This document shows positions 25,731 to 35,401 of a stretch of DNA of 64,000 bases, in pieces. The translations under genes and the position numbers were made by a program. Below the pieces are notes generated by a model. It was not told the DNA's origin, searched no databases, and was given only the letters and a program-made list of their open reading frames with translations. Position 1 is the first letter of the stretch. Every line of letters starts with the position of its first letter. Source of the DNA: Falsibacillus albus. Its GTDB lineage: Bacteria > Bacillota > Bacilli > Bacillales > DSM-25281. The stretch covers positions 1-64,000 of the forward strand of contig NZ_RCVZ01000006.1 in the NCBI RefSeq assembly GCF_003668575.1, given 5' to 3'.

Positions 25731-26357
25731 ATGAAAATCAAAATATGTGGAATAAAGAATGTGGAAGCAGCAGCAAATGCAGTAGAAGCAGGAGCAGATG
25801 CAGTGGGATTTGTTTTTGCTGCAAGCAAACGGAAAATTTCCGTTAATCAAGCAAAAAGCATGGCCAAATCGATTCCAGGCAATATAAAGAAAATCGGGGT
25901 ATTCGTCAATGAAGAGCTTTCCATAGTGGAAAACATCATCCAGGAGGCAGGACTGGATCTGGTCCAGCTGCATGGCGATGAAAGCCCTGAATATTGCAGA
26001 AAGCTTTCAGTTCCTTATATCAAGGCATTTTCCATTCACAGTGAGGACGATTTTTTCAGAATACAGGAATATGACCCAATGTTTGTTTTGCTTGATAGCC
26101 CAGCTGGTCCATATCGGGGCGGAAATGGGAATACATTCGATTGGAAATTGGTTGGGAAACTTCCGATTTCGACCGACAGGATCATCTTGGCAGGAGGGCT
26201 TGACCCTGAAAATATTGCCGAAGCAATCATGTCAGTCCGCCCTGCTATGGTTGATGTTTCAAGCGGTGTTGAAACGGATGGCGAAAAGGACGCCGAAAAA
26301 ATGCAATCCTTTATATCTCATGCCAGAAAGGCATTTAATCAATTGGAGGAGAGATAA
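25731..26357 (+). CDS. trpF: Phosphoribosylanthranilate isomerase
   Basis: A 208-residue TIM-barrel isomerase. The catalytic cysteine is in KICGIKN at the N terminus and the catalytic aspartate is in [28 protein letters not shown] and DVSSGVE are phosphate-binding loops. The ATG at 25731 lies six bases after GAGGTG, which overlaps the trpC stop. A GTG nine bases upstream lacks a ribosome binding site. Confidence 0.95.
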   Translation: MKIKICGIKNVEAAANAVEAGADAVGFVFAASKRKISVNQAKSMAKSIPGNIKKIGVFVNEELSIVENIIQEAGLDLVQLHGDESPEYCRKLSVPYIKAFSIHSEDDFFRIQEYDPMFVLLDSPAGPYRGGNGNTFDWKLVGKLPISTDRIILAGGLDPENIAEAIMSVRPAMVDVSSGVETDGEKDAEKMQSFISHARKAFNQLEER

Positions 26358-26359
26358 TC

Positions 26360-27565
26360 ATGGCAACATATACACAACCTGATCAAAAAGGCCATTTCGG
26401 TACTTTCGGAGGAAAGTTCATCCCAGAAACGCTAATGCAAGCTGTGCTAGAACTTGAACAAGCATATGAAGATGCTATGAAGGATGAAGCGTTCCAAGCA
26501 GAACTAAAATACTATTTAAAACAATATGTCGGACGGGAAACCCCACTGTATTATGCTGAAAATTTAACAAAAAAATTAAATGGACCGAAAATCTATTTGA
26601 AAAGGGAAGATCTGAATCATACGGGTGCCCATAAAATCAACAATACTGTCGGGCAGGCCCTTTTGGCAGTCAGGATGGGAAAAAAGAAAGTTGTGGCAGA
26701 AACGGGTGCCGGTCAGCATGGAGTGGCAACAGCGACTGTATGTTCATTGCTGGGCTTGGATTGTGTGATATTTATGGGAGAGGAAGATATTCGCAGGCAA
26801 AAGCTGAACGTTTTCCGAATGGAATTGCTTGGAGCAGAAGTAAAAGGGGTCAAGCAAGGAAGTGCAACGTTGAAAGACGCTGTGAATGAAGCCTTGCGCT
26901 ACTGGGTGACCAATGTTGATGATACCCATTATATTATGGGGTCTGTGCTCGGACCTCATCCATTCCCTAAAATGGTACGTGATTTTCAAAGTGTGATCGG
27001 CTCCGAGACGAAGCAGCAGATTCTAGAGCAAGAAGGAAAACTGCCGGATGCAGTTGTCGCCTGCATCGGTGGAGGAAGCAATGCAATGGGGATGTTCTAT
27101 CCATTTGTCGAAGATGATGACGTCAAGATGTTTGGTGTGGAAGCCGCTGGTGCTGGACTTGAAACCGAAAAACATGCGGCGTCCTTGACGAAAGGGAAAA
27201 TCGGAATCCTTCACGGATCTTTGATGTATCTTCTCCAGGATGAACATGGACAAATACAGGAAGCCCATTCGATTTCAGCAGGATTGGATTATCCGGGTGT
27301 CGGACCTGAGCACAGCTACTTAAAAGAAATCAATCGAGTCAATTATCAATCCGTGACAGACCAAGAGGCGCTGGATGCCTTCAAGCTTCTTTCAAAAACG
27401 GAAGGGATCATCCCTGCATTGGAAAGTTCCCATGCTATCGCCTATGCTGTGAAGCTAGCGGAAGAAATGAAACAAGATCAAATCATGGTGATTTGTTTAT
27501 CAGGCAGGGGAGATAAAGATGTAGAATCAGTTAAACGTGTGTTGGGGGGAAGCAAAGATGAGTAA
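26360..27565 (+). CDS. trpB: Tryptophan synthase beta chain
   Basis: A 401-residue PLP enzyme condensing indole with serine. The PLP lysine is about K92 in [16 protein letters not shown], the phosphate-binding [10 protein letters not shown] and the C-terminal SGRGDKD are all present. It forms a tunnel complex with TrpA, whose start lies inside the end of this gene (8-base overlap). Confidence 0.98.
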   Translation: MATYTQPDQKGHFGTFGGKFIPETLMQAVLELEQAYEDAMKDEAFQAELKYYLKQYVGRETPLYYAENLTKKLNGPKIYLKREDLNHTGAHKINNTVGQALLAVRMGKKKVVAETGAGQHGVATATVCSLLGLDCVIFMGEEDIRRQKLNVFRMELLGAEVKGVKQGSATLKDAVNEALRYWVTNVDDTHYIMGSVLGPHPFPKMVRDFQSVIGSETKQQILEQEGKLPDAVVACIGGGSNAMGMFYPFVEDDDVKMFGVEAAGAGLETEKHAASLTKGKIGILHGSLMYLLQDEHGQIQEAHSISAGLDYPGVGPEHSYLKEINRVNYQSVTDQEALDAFKLLSKTEGIIPALESSHAIAYAVKLAEEMKQDQIMVICLSGRGDKDVESVKRVLGGSKDE

Positions 27566-28331
27566 GGTGAAACTTGAAAATGCCATTCATTCCAAGATAG
27601 AAAAAGGAGGAAAGGTATTCATCCCATATATCATGGCAGGGGATGGCGGATTGAGAGCACTGGAGGAGCAAATACTTTTCCTTCAAGAGGCTGGGGTGAC
27701 GGCAATCGAATTAGGCATTCCATTTTCAGATCCCGTTGCAGATGGACCGACAATCCAAGAAGCAGGAAAGAGAGCCTTAAATGAGGGAACGACATTAACT
27801 GGAGTATTGAATGAATTGAAAAGCATCAAGAGCTCCATTGAAGTGCCGATCATCTTAATGACCTATGTGAATCCTATATTCATTTATGGGATCGCGAGAT
27901 TTGCAGCAGATTGCAAGGAAGCAGGTGTTTCTGGTGTGATCATTCCGGATGTTCCTGTCGAAGAAATGGAGATTCTTTCGGGGAGTCTCAAACAAGCAGA
28001 GATTGCGATCATTCAGCTGGCGACTTTGACCAGTCCGATTGAACGGATTAAAAAAATATCTTCGTTATCAGAAGGCTTTTTATATGCGGTCACGGTAAAA
28101 GGCATCACAGGTGCCCGTGCTGCTTTCAATGTAGATGTAGAAGAGTACCTCGAAGAAATCAAAGCGATAAGTAAAGTGCCTGTCCTTGCTGGTTTCGGAA
28201 TCTCTACGTCAGCACACGTAGAATCGATGGCCAGTCACTGCGATGGTGTCATTGTAGGAAGTAAAATCATCGAACTATTAAATAACGGCGAAAAAGACGA
28301 AATCAAAGAGCTTGTTGCTGCAGTAAAGTAA
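27558..28331 (+). CDS. trpA: Tryptophan synthase alpha chain
   Basis: A 257-residue TIM-barrel enzyme that splits indole-3-glycerol phosphate. The catalytic Glu (about E51) and Asp (about D62) are in [27 protein letters not shown] and GFGIST loops follow. The start MSKVKL at 27558 has GGGGGAAG upstream; an earlier in-frame ATG at 27537 is less likely. It is the last trp gene before the terminator. Confidence 0.97.
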   Translation: MSKVKLENAIHSKIEKGGKVFIPYIMAGDGGLRALEEQILFLQEAGVTAIELGIPFSDPVADGPTIQEAGKRALNEGTTLTGVLNELKSIKSSIEVPIILMTYVNPIFIYGIARFAADCKEAGVSGVIIPDVPVEEMEILSGSLKQAEIAIIQLATLTSPIERIKKISSLSEGFLYAVTVKGITGARAAFNVDVEEYLEEIKAISKVPVLAGFGISTSAHVESMASHCDGVIVGSKIIELLNNGEKDEIKELVAAVK

Positions 28332-28345
28332 GGTATATACCCCGG

Positions 28346-28389
28346 TGCCAGGCACCAAAGGGCAGGGCCCTTTGATGCCTGGCATTTTT
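28346..28389 (+). terminator. trp operon terminator containing a GGTGCCAGGCACC repeat
   Basis: An 18-bp stem with one mismatch (TGCCAGGCACCAAAGGGC with GCCCTTTGATGCCTGGCA, loop AGG) is followed by five T. The left arm contains the GGTGCCAGGCACC palindrome seen elsewhere in the window. Confidence 0.9.
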
Positions 28390-28450
28390 GGATAGAAAAA
28401 GGAATTATTTAATAGATTTTAATGATGGTAGGATTTATAATGAAAATAAA

Positions 28451-28468
28451 TGACTGAATATTCACTCA
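28451..28468 (+). promoter_or_regulatory. FadR-like palindromic operator
   Basis: TGACTGAATATTCACTCA is a near-perfect palindrome. It differs at two symmetric positions from the core of the B. subtilis FadR box (TGAATGAATANTCATTCA). It lies ten bases after a TATAAT at 28436-28441 and 20 bases before the transporter start, the usual place for a TetR-family repressor. Binding by FadR itself is a guess. Confidence 0.55.
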
Positions 28469-28487
28469 TTGCGTAAGGGGCTGTAAG

Positions 28488-29899
28488 ATGGAAGAGGATT
28501 TTGGAATCAAATTAAATAAAAAAGCGTTCATTCAATCGTTCATCATTTTATTTGCACTGTTAATGTTATCCGGGGTGTTGACCAGGATATTTCATCCTGG
28601 ACACTTTGAGAGAATTCAAAAAGACGGTCATCTTGTGATTGATCCAGCAAGCTTTCAATACTATACCGATCAACATGATTTTCCGATATTTCATTGGTTT
28701 ACTGCTCCTTTTGAAGTGCTATTTTCCCATGATGCATTAATTACAATTACAATTATTTTGTTCATTCTCATCGTTGGCGGTGCATTTGCAGTATTTGATT
28801 ATCTGAAGGTCCTTGATGCAGTAATCGGTAGGTTTTTAATAAGGTTTGGGGAATCCGGATATGTGTTGATCGCCCTTTTTTCCTTGTTCTTTATGCTATT
28901 GGGTGCAGTGTTCGGGATTTTAGAAGAAGTGATACCTTTGATTCCCATCATGATAAAAGTTTCTTATCGGTTAGGGTGGGATAAATTCATGGGACTTGGG
29001 CTGAGTTTGTTGTCAGTTGGATTTGGATTTTCTGCAGCTATTTATAACCCCTTTACAATTGGCGTTGCTCAAAAACTTGCCGATGTCCCAATGTTTTCAG
29101 GGATTTTATATCGTGTTCTTTTTTTATCGTTACATATGTCGTCCTTATTTTATTTTTATTTTGGTATGCGAATAAGCTTGAAAACAAATCTAATAATCAA
29201 TATGAGCAGTATGATCAAATGAATGCTCTGGGCGATGATGTTACCGAAAGTAGTATTCGGGTATTGGCAATCGGATTCTTGATTTTGACCTTGGCAATGA
29301 TCCTGATGCCTGTTTTTGGGCTTTCAGATTTTTCGATGCCATTGATTGCCGTAGCCTTTTTCATCATCAGCTTTGCCTGTGGCATTGCCAACGGAAACGG
29401 ACTCAGTAAGATAGGGAAGGTATTCAATAAAGGAGCGCTCCAATTAGCCCCAAGCAGCTTGTTGATTTTATTGGCAATGGGCATAAAATACATCATTGAA
29501 TCAAGTGGGGTCATGGACACGATTTTATTTTCAGTATCCGAACACTTGAAAGGTGCTGCACCGATTTCAGCAGGATTTTTCATGTACATGTTTGTCTTCC
29601 TTCTCCAGTTTTTTATTCCATCTGCAACAGCAAAAGCCTTTCTGGTCATGCCCATCTTAACCCCCCTTGGTGATATTATTGGCGTGACAAGACAAAGTGT
29701 CGTCCTGGCTTTTAACTTCGGCGATGGCTTCAGTCATCTTTTGTATCCTACAAATCCCGCATTACTCATTGCTTTAAGCTTGGCAGCCGTCAATTTTACA
29801 AAATGGATTAAATGGACCATTCTTATTCAGGCAGTCCTATTTGTCATTACACTCATTTTCTTGTTTGCTGCTATTCATTTTAAATATGGTCCAGTGTAA
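28488..29899 (+). pseudogene. YfcC-family transporter, one frameshift
   Basis: Two overlapping reading frames (28488-29222 and 29219-29899) make up one YfcC/DcuC-type permease of about 470 residues. The first ends after FSGILYRVLF; the other frame continues FIVTYVVLILFLFWYANKLE across the same bases. The break is at a T7 run (29119-29125), where one extra T restores the frame. The rebuilt protein has about 11-12 helices, with EEVIPLIPIM and FIPSATAKAFLVMPI motifs. YfcC proteins are taken to carry dicarboxylates, amino acids or peptides. Downstream peptidases suggest a peptide substrate. The gene may be intact if the base loss is a read error. Confidence 0.8.
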
Positions 29900-29908
29900 G
29901 GAGGCTCT

Positions 29909-31042
29909 ATGAACCAATTATTTACGGAAACATACGAGCAGTCAAAAGAAGAATTCTGGCGTAAAGAGGAGAAATTAAAAAAGAAATGGAGTGAAGTCGA
30001 TAGGGAATCGATCAATGTATGCGATGATCAAACATTGACACTTGATTTGATCCATTGCAAAGCTAACCTATCAAAACGTGCGCTTGTGATAACGACGGGG
30101 CTGCATGGAATTGAAGGTTATGTAGGATCAGCCATGATGAACCTTTTTATTGAAAGGTTTTCTGGTATGCTGGATGAAATGGATACTAGCCTTATTCTTA
30201 TGCATGCAATTAATCCATGGGGAATGAAATATTTTCGCAAAGTGAATGAACATAACGTGGACTTGAACCGGAATTTTATATTTAATAGGGAAACAGATGA
30301 TCTTTCCAATGAATCCTATGTCAAAGCGAAATCTTTATTAGAGCCTAAAGGGGGGCTCGGCTGGTTTGAATTTGGCAGCCGGCTGCTCAAAACGATGATG
30401 AGTATGAATAAAAAGGAACTTACTGCTGCAGTGACAATGGGGCAATATATAAACAAAGAGGGCGTCTATTACGGTGGTGATCGGTGTGAATCGGCCACGG
30501 TTTATTTGCAAGACTATTTCCAAAAGTTCTTTTTAATGTATGACCAAGTAGTCTTGCTGGACATGCATACCGGGTATGGCCCATCAAAACAAATGCATCT
30601 TGTCAACTCAAGGTTTGATGATGAATCGCCGGATTTTTGGAAGCAGGCACTGAAATATCCCTATATTTCAGAGACGACAGCCGATTCCTTCTATAAAATT
30701 AATGGCGATATGATTGACTTTTTATATCAGTTTAAAAATCAAGTATCGCCATCCACTAAATTATTTGCTACGACTTTTGAATTTGGTACGCTCGGCGAAA
30801 CCTTGCTAGCTCAACTTCAATCATTGAAAACCACAATCGAAGAAAATGCTGCCTATTTTTATGGAGATCGGAAGAGCCGCGATAAAACAAGAGAATGCCT
30901 GAAGAAACTGTATGATCCAAATGATTCATCGTGGAGGGAGAAAGCGGTGAGGGATGCCATTCAAGCTTTTGAAGGAATCATTCATACTTTCTTTGAGGAT
31001 GGTTCATGGCCACAGTCACTTCCAAAAAAATCTAAAATTTGA
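29909..31042 (+). CDS. DUF2817 (M14-like) zinc carboxypeptidase
   Basis: A 377-residue cytosolic protein of the DUF2817 family, related to M14 carboxypeptidases. Candidate zinc ligands are His66 and Glu69 in LHGIEG and His220 in LLDMHTGYG. DLNRNF (118-123) is the substrate-binding Asn-Arg motif, and Glu291 in TFEFGT fits the catalytic glutamate. There is no signal peptide. AAGGAGG is nine bases after the transporter stop, so it is coupled to it. It probably trims an imported peptide; the specificity is unknown. Confidence 0.85.
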   Translation: MNQLFTETYEQSKEEFWRKEEKLKKKWSEVDRESINVCDDQTLTLDLIHCKANLSKRALVITTGLHGIEGYVGSAMMNLFIERFSGMLDEMDTSLILMHAINPWGMKYFRKVNEHNVDLNRNFIFNRETDDLSNESYVKAKSLLEPKGGLGWFEFGSRLLKTMMSMNKKELTAAVTMGQYINKEGVYYGGDRCESATVYLQDYFQKFFLMYDQVVLLDMHTGYGPSKQMHLVNSRFDDESPDFWKQALKYPYISETTADSFYKINGDMIDFLYQFKNQVSPSTKLFATTFEFGTLGETLLAQLQSLKTTIEENAAYFYGDRKSRDKTRECLKKLYDPNDSSWREKAVRDAIQAFEGIIHTFFEDGSWPQSLPKKSKI

Positions 31043-31088
31043 TATTGTTGAAGATATCGAAATTTTTAGATAGATAGGAAGAGAATGA

Positions 31089-32108
31089 ATGATAAAACCA
31101 CAGCGTTTAAAAAAAGGGGATGCAATCGGCATTATTTCTCCATCTGCAGGAGTGGCAGCAGTCTGTCCGCGGAGATTCGAGAGAGGTGTCAAAACAATCG
31201 AAAGTATGGGCTTGAAAGTGAAATGCGGAAGGAATGCATTAAAAAAGGATGAATATATGGCAGGGTCGATTGAAGAGAGGGTTGAGGACCTCCATGTTAT
31301 GTTTCAGGATCCCGAAGTGAAAGCCATCATTACGACGATAGGCGGGACATGTTCCCATCAAATGCTGGAATACTTGGATTTTGCGATGATTAGGGACAAT
31401 CCAAAAATATTTATGGGCTACAGTGATATTACCGCGCTTCATTTAGCGATATCAAAAAGGTCACAATTAGTCACTTATTTAGGGCCGGCTATCCTTCCGC
31501 AGTTTGGCGAATTTGGGGGTCTCCTATCTTATACAAACAAAGCATTCGAAGATTTATTAGTGAAAGGGAATAAAGTCGAATATAAATCCTCACACTCCTT
31601 CATAATGGAGCATTTATGGTGGGACAAAGAAGATAACCGGAAAAGGGATATGACCTCAAATCCTGGGATGAAAGTTTTAAAGGAAGGAACTGCAGAAGGA
31701 GAAATCATCGCAGCAAATATGGGGGTCATGCTATTGCTGGCAGGTACTTCTTATTTTCCAGACCTGGAAGGAAAGATACTTTGCATTGAGGATGATGAAG
31801 GGGAAACGCCTTCATCCATCGACCGTTATCTTACTCAAATGAGGCAAATGGGGATATTCGGAAAAATCTCTGGGCTTGTGGTTGGCCGGTTCCATTCCAA
31901 TGTAGGATTCAAAGAAGGGCAGCTGGAGTCAATTTTGCAGAGGGTTACAACCGGATACAATTTTCCCGTTATAATCGGAGCAGATTTTGGGCACACGGAC
32001 CCGATGATGATTTTGCCAAATGGAATCCAGGCAAGCCTCAAGGCTTCCAATATTAATATTGATTTCCGATTAACTGAGTCTCCAGTAAATTTGGAGAAAA
32101 TATCATGA
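31089..32108 (+). CDS. S66-family peptidase, MccF/LD-carboxypeptidase-like
   Basis: A 339-residue serine peptidase of family S66. The Ser-Glu-His triad is visible: Ser112 in GYSDIT, Glu at about 234 in CIEDDEGE and His302 in GHTDP. S66 includes LD-carboxypeptidases of peptidoglycan recycling and MccF, which inactivates microcin C. The length and IEDDE loop are closer to the MccF branch. It ends the operon with the transporter and DUF2817 peptidase, suggesting breakdown of an imported peptide or peptidyl-nucleotide. Confidence 0.88.
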   Translation: MIKPQRLKKGDAIGIISPSAGVAAVCPRRFERGVKTIESMGLKVKCGRNALKKDEYMAGSIEERVEDLHVMFQDPEVKAIITTIGGTCSHQMLEYLDFAMIRDNPKIFMGYSDITALHLAISKRSQLVTYLGPAILPQFGEFGGLLSYTNKAFEDLLVKGNKVEYKSSHSFIMEHLWWDKEDNRKRDMTSNPGMKVLKEGTAEGEIIAANMGVMLLLAGTSYFPDLEGKILCIEDDEGETPSSIDRYLTQMRQMGIFGKISGLVVGRFHSNVGFKEGQLESILQRVTTGYNFPVIIGADFGHTDPMMILPNGIQASLKASNINIDFRLTESPVNLEKIS

Positions 32109-32136
32109 ACTGGCCGCTTCCGGTCAGTTTTTTTTT
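32108..32136 (+). terminator. Terminator of the transporter/peptidase operon
   Basis: AACTGGCCG-CTTC-CGGTCAGTT (one G-T pair) followed by seven T; it begins at the stop codon of the S66 gene. Confidence 0.88.
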
Positions 32137-32252
32137 CTGCCCTTTTTACACTCATGAAATTTTCTTTAAAAAAATTAATGAACAAGTACATTTGCCTTTA
32201 ACAAAGAAACGTTACCCTTAGTGTCTAGGTTATAAAATTAAGGAGGATGAAC

Positions 32253-33827
32253 ATGCATAATTCCATTCTTAGAAAAACATTCGTTACCCTATTGGCAGCC
32301 GCCACTTTATCTACCACGGCTTTAGCGGAAGGCATCCATCATGGAAGGATGTCAACGGATCGATCAGACCAGCTTTCATTAGGCAAGGAAAACCTTCCAG
32401 AAACACGCCAAGTAAGCCGTCTGGCTGAAGGGGCCACGTACACTCATATTCATCGAGGATATTTATCGAAGAAATCATTTTATACGGTGGATGCAGGTTT
32501 TTACGAAGATCATCAAATAGCGGAAACTAAAAAGAAAGAATTACGCAAAATGGGGTATGAAGCAACGATACATCCTGTTAATCAAAAAAATCATTCTATG
32601 ACAGACGTTAATCAAAAAGAGATCGGGTATGTAGTGCGGATCGGTCAATTTGAATCTGAAGACAAAGCGAAACAGTTCCAGGAAAACCTGTCCCAAAAAG
32701 GGATCGAAGGAACAAGCGTGACCTTTTCAGGGTATGATGGCACCACAGAGTCGACTGGTCCTTGGGATATTCATGTGCTTGAAATCAACCCAAAAACTTT
32801 TCAGGGGAAAATAGGTTCCTCATTAGCAAATGATCAAATAGAAGGTAAAGAAACCGTAACCTCGATGGTCGCCAGAAAGCAAGCTATTGCCGGAACGAAT
32901 GGCGGTTATTTTGTAGTCGGACAAGAGGATGGGACTCCTGGTGATCCTGCTGGCATCTCAGTTGCGGATGGCAAATTGCTAAGTGAATCTGTCGGGAACC
33001 GAACGAGCCTTATTCTTCATGATAACCATGCTGAAATAAGTGAAACGAAGACGATGCTTTCGGTTCAAACTTCCAGCCACCAAAGTCATATTATTGATGG
33101 AATGAATAGAACACCCGGTAAAATCAGAAGTTGTGGGGGGACCGAAGATGCGCCAACCAATGCCCCTCAACATGATGTGACCTGTAAGGATGATAGTGAA
33201 TTGATTGAATATAACTCTTCATATGGGAAGAATACACCAAAAGGCAAAGGATTCGAGATCGTTCTGGATGATGCCGGCAACGTGGTATCCACTCGTGATA
33301 GTCGAGGTGGTGCTATCGACAAAGGACAAACAGTCTTATCAGCAACTGGTGAAGATGCAGACTGGCTAAAAGAGCAGGCAAAATCCAAGCAAGTATGGAC
33401 CTTGTCCAATAAGGTTTATAAAAATGGAAAGGAAATGGACCTCCTAAAGGGAATGGATGTTGTGAATGGAGGACCTTCCTTGCTTCATCAAGGAGAAATT
33501 GATATTGATGCAAAAAAGGAAGGTTTTGATTGGAGTTCTGATTTTTACTACCATTTTGCCTTATATCGCCATCCGAGAACGCTTGTGGGGGTAAAAGCAG
33601 ATGGACATATTTTACTTGTGACGGTAGATGGTAGAAACCCAAATAAAAGTATTGGTGTCAACTTCCGGGAAAGTGCAGAATTATTAAAGGATCTTGGGGC
33701 AGTCGACGGGATGAATCTTGATGGCGGTGGCTCTTCCACGATGGTAGTGGATGGGAAACTTGTAAATCATCCATCTGATGCTACAGGTGAAAGGCCAATA
33801 GGAGATGGGATCATCATCTCAAAATAA
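32253..33827 (+). CDS. Secreted SPOR and phosphodiester glycosidase (NAGPA) protein
   Basis: A 524-residue secreted protein. A signal peptide (about 1-26, cleaving near LSTTALAEG) is followed by a SPOR-like peptidoglycan-binding region (about 70-155: FYTVDAGFYEDHQIAETKKK). The C-terminal NAGPA/phosphodiester glycosidase domain (about 180-524) shows AGTNGGYF, VDGRNPNKSIGVN and MNLDGGGSSTMVVDG. It could act on phosphodiester-linked sugars in wall polymers. The first ATG (32247) touches AGGAGG, so the ATG at 32253 is the likely start. Confidence 0.85.
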   Translation: MHNSILRKTFVTLLAAATLSTTALAEGIHHGRMSTDRSDQLSLGKENLPETRQVSRLAEGATYTHIHRGYLSKKSFYTVDAGFYEDHQIAETKKKELRKMGYEATIHPVNQKNHSMTDVNQKEIGYVVRIGQFESEDKAKQFQENLSQKGIEGTSVTFSGYDGTTESTGPWDIHVLEINPKTFQGKIGSSLANDQIEGKETVTSMVARKQAIAGTNGGYFVVGQEDGTPGDPAGISVADGKLLSESVGNRTSLILHDNHAEISETKTMLSVQTSSHQSHIIDGMNRTPGKIRSCGGTEDAPTNAPQHDVTCKDDSELIEYNSSYGKNTPKGKGFEIVLDDAGNVVSTRDSRGGAIDKGQTVLSATGEDADWLKEQAKSKQVWTLSNKVYKNGKEMDLLKGMDVVNGGPSLLHQGEIDIDAKKEGFDWSSDFYYHFALYRHPRTLVGVKADGHILLVTVDGRNPNKSIGVNFRESAELLKDLGAVDGMNLDGGGSSTMVVDGKLVNHPSDATGERPIGDGIIISK

Positions 33828-33830
33828 AAG

Positions 33831-33872
33831 AAAAATAGGCAGCCTGTAAACGGGCTGCCTATTTTTCGATTT
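33831..33872. terminator. Bidirectional terminator
   Basis: A perfect 14-bp stem (AAAAATAGGCAGCC with its complement, loop TGTAAACG) serves both convergent genes. The stop codon of the minus-strand methyltransferase lies inside the right arm. Confidence 0.9.
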
Positions 33873-34464
33873 TCATTGCTGTTACACAAACAGTCAGGAC
33901 AGGGCGAACCTTTTTGAAACCTACACGAACATGGGTAAAACCTGCCGACTTTAATTCATCTGAAATGACTTTCGCAAGCCTGTGGGTTTTATCTGAATCC
34001 GCATCATCCTCACGGGGCTGAACGGTAATGGCGACCTTTCCTCCTGTTTTCAACAGGGCATACATCTTTCCCAACGAACGTTTCCGCTTTTCCCACAATG
34101 GATAGTTATTGACAGAATATATCTTATCGTATATTTGATTCGTATTAAATCTTGCTATATCTTTTTTAAAAAGCTTTACTTTACCTTCTTGAATATATTT
34201 TTCGTTCCTCTTTTTCGCTTCTTCATACATGGTGGATGAAATATCGACACCATGTACATGGATATTAAGCTTTTCTTTACACAGCGTCTGAATGCAATGT
34301 CCCGGCCCATATCCTATTTCTAAAATGCAATCACCATTCTGGGCACCTAATTTGGATAGTGTCCAATGATTGATTTTTCTATTGTCGAATGCCATGATCT
34401 TTCCGGCGATCCGGCCAAGGAATCCTTTGGGTTTTTCAAATTGTTCACTGAATATAGCTGACAA
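33859..34464 (-). CDS. Class I SAM-dependent methyltransferase
   Basis: A 201-residue methyltransferase of the UbiE/type-11 group. SAM-binding motif I is CILEIGYGPGHCIQTL, followed by HGVDIS and the post-I KLFKKDIARF region. YALLKTGGKVAITVQ marks motif III. Substrate unknown. The start is TTG (34464), eight bases after AGGAGG. Confidence 0.85.
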   Translation of the reverse strand: MSAIFSEQFEKPKGFLGRIAGKIMAFDNRKINHWTLSKLGAQNGDCILEIGYGPGHCIQTLCKEKLNIHVHGVDISSTMYEEAKKRNEKYIQEGKVKLFKKDIARFNTNQIYDKIYSVNNYPLWEKRKRSLGKMYALLKTGGKVAITVQPREDDADSDKTHRLAKVISDELKSAGFTHVRVGFKKVRPVLTVCVTAMKIEK

Positions 34465-34539
34465 ATCGATCTCCTCCTAGACGAGGTATACTTTACATAT
34501 ACACTTTTTCGTAAGAGGATAAACATTTTATACATTTTT

Positions 34540-34606
34540 TAAGTTCACTCTGAGGAGGGGAGCGCTCCGGAACCTCGCACATTCAGCTCCAACCAATAGT
34601 TGAAAA
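34540..34606. repeat. Decayed GC-rich repeat fragment
   Basis: GGAGGGGAGCGCTCCGGAAC and CTCGCACATTCAGCTCCAACCAATAG resemble the end of the Bacillaceae repeat also seen near 18.0, 45.3 and 51.75 kb. Confidence 0.4.
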
Positions 34607-34609
34607 TTG

Positions 34610-34643
34610 AAAAAAAGCCAAATCAAAACGATTCAGCTTTTTT
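34610..34643. terminator. Hairpin with A and T runs after the GNAT-like gene
   Basis: On the minus strand AGCTGAATC pairs imperfectly with GATTTGGCT and is followed by seven T; it overlaps the end of the gene at 34642. Confidence 0.7.
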
Positions 34644-35163
34644 AATAGTCCTTCCAAACGATTTCTCCTGATTGGGAGCTGTTATCAATTTCAACTTCAA
34701 AATCATGCTTTTCATAAAAATGAATGAGACGATCGACGTGGTCCCAATCTCTCTTGGCAATATCACCAGTGATGACGGGAATATTCTGGTCTCGCGCAAT
34801 TTCTTTTAGGTGTTTCATGCAGATGGAACCGTAGCCTTTATTGGCTGGACCTTTAATATCGCCGATGTGAATCGTTTCTTCTTCGGAAAAAGTTGCATGA
34901 ATCGAGAAATCCCAAACGCCGTCAAACCTGGTTTCACAATCGTTTACCATTACTTTGCACTGATTCCCATCATTTTGCGCATAGACTATGACCCAATTGT
35001 CTTCTTTCGTTTGATCGATGCCAAGGACATCCCATTTTTTTGCGATTTCCTTCATGCTTTGCTGCATTCTGAACATCTGTATTTCAAGCTGATCGATTTC
35101 TTCCTTAAGCTCTGATTTTGATTTTTCCTGTTGATCTACAAGCGCTTCAGCGAAAATGGACAT
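34642..35163 (-). CDS. Coiled-coil protein with a GNAT-like C terminus
   Basis: A 173-residue protein. Residues about 8-42 form a probable coiled coil (EKSKSELKEEIDQLEIQMFR). The C-terminal half resembles a GNAT fold, with KGYGSICMKHLKEIARDQNI corresponding to the acetyl-CoA-binding helix and HFYEKHDFEVE to the final strand. It has no close namesake I recognise. The start at 35163 (AAGGTG upstream) is preferred to the ATG eight codons earlier. Confidence 0.65.
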   Translation of the reverse strand: MSIFAEALVDQQEKSKSELKEEIDQLEIQMFRMQQSMKEIAKKWDVLGIDQTKEDNWVIVYAQNDGNQCKVMVNDCETRFDGVWDFSIHATFSEEETIHIGDIKGPANKGYGSICMKHLKEIARDQNIPVITGDIAKRDWDHVDRLIHFYEKHDFEVEIDNSSQSGEIVWKDY

Positions 35164-35401
35164 GTATATGTCACCTTCCTTGGGCATGTTTGTTATTGTA
35201 TAATCTATCCGTTCATACTTTTCACACAGTGAACCATTTTACTAAAAAATATCGTAAGCTTCAACTGAATAATAATCGAGCGATGGTCTCGTGTGAATAA
35301 ATATGCAAGAAAAACATTTATTTCAACCTTTTTCGCTTGGTCAGTGAATAAAAAAACATCCTGTGAAATTAAATTACATATAGATTGGAGAGTTTTACAA
35401 C

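Noticed and set aside
29215-29655. A 146-codon minus-strand frame in the transporter
   Set aside because: Antisense to the second half of the YfcC permease; the permease reading is better supported.
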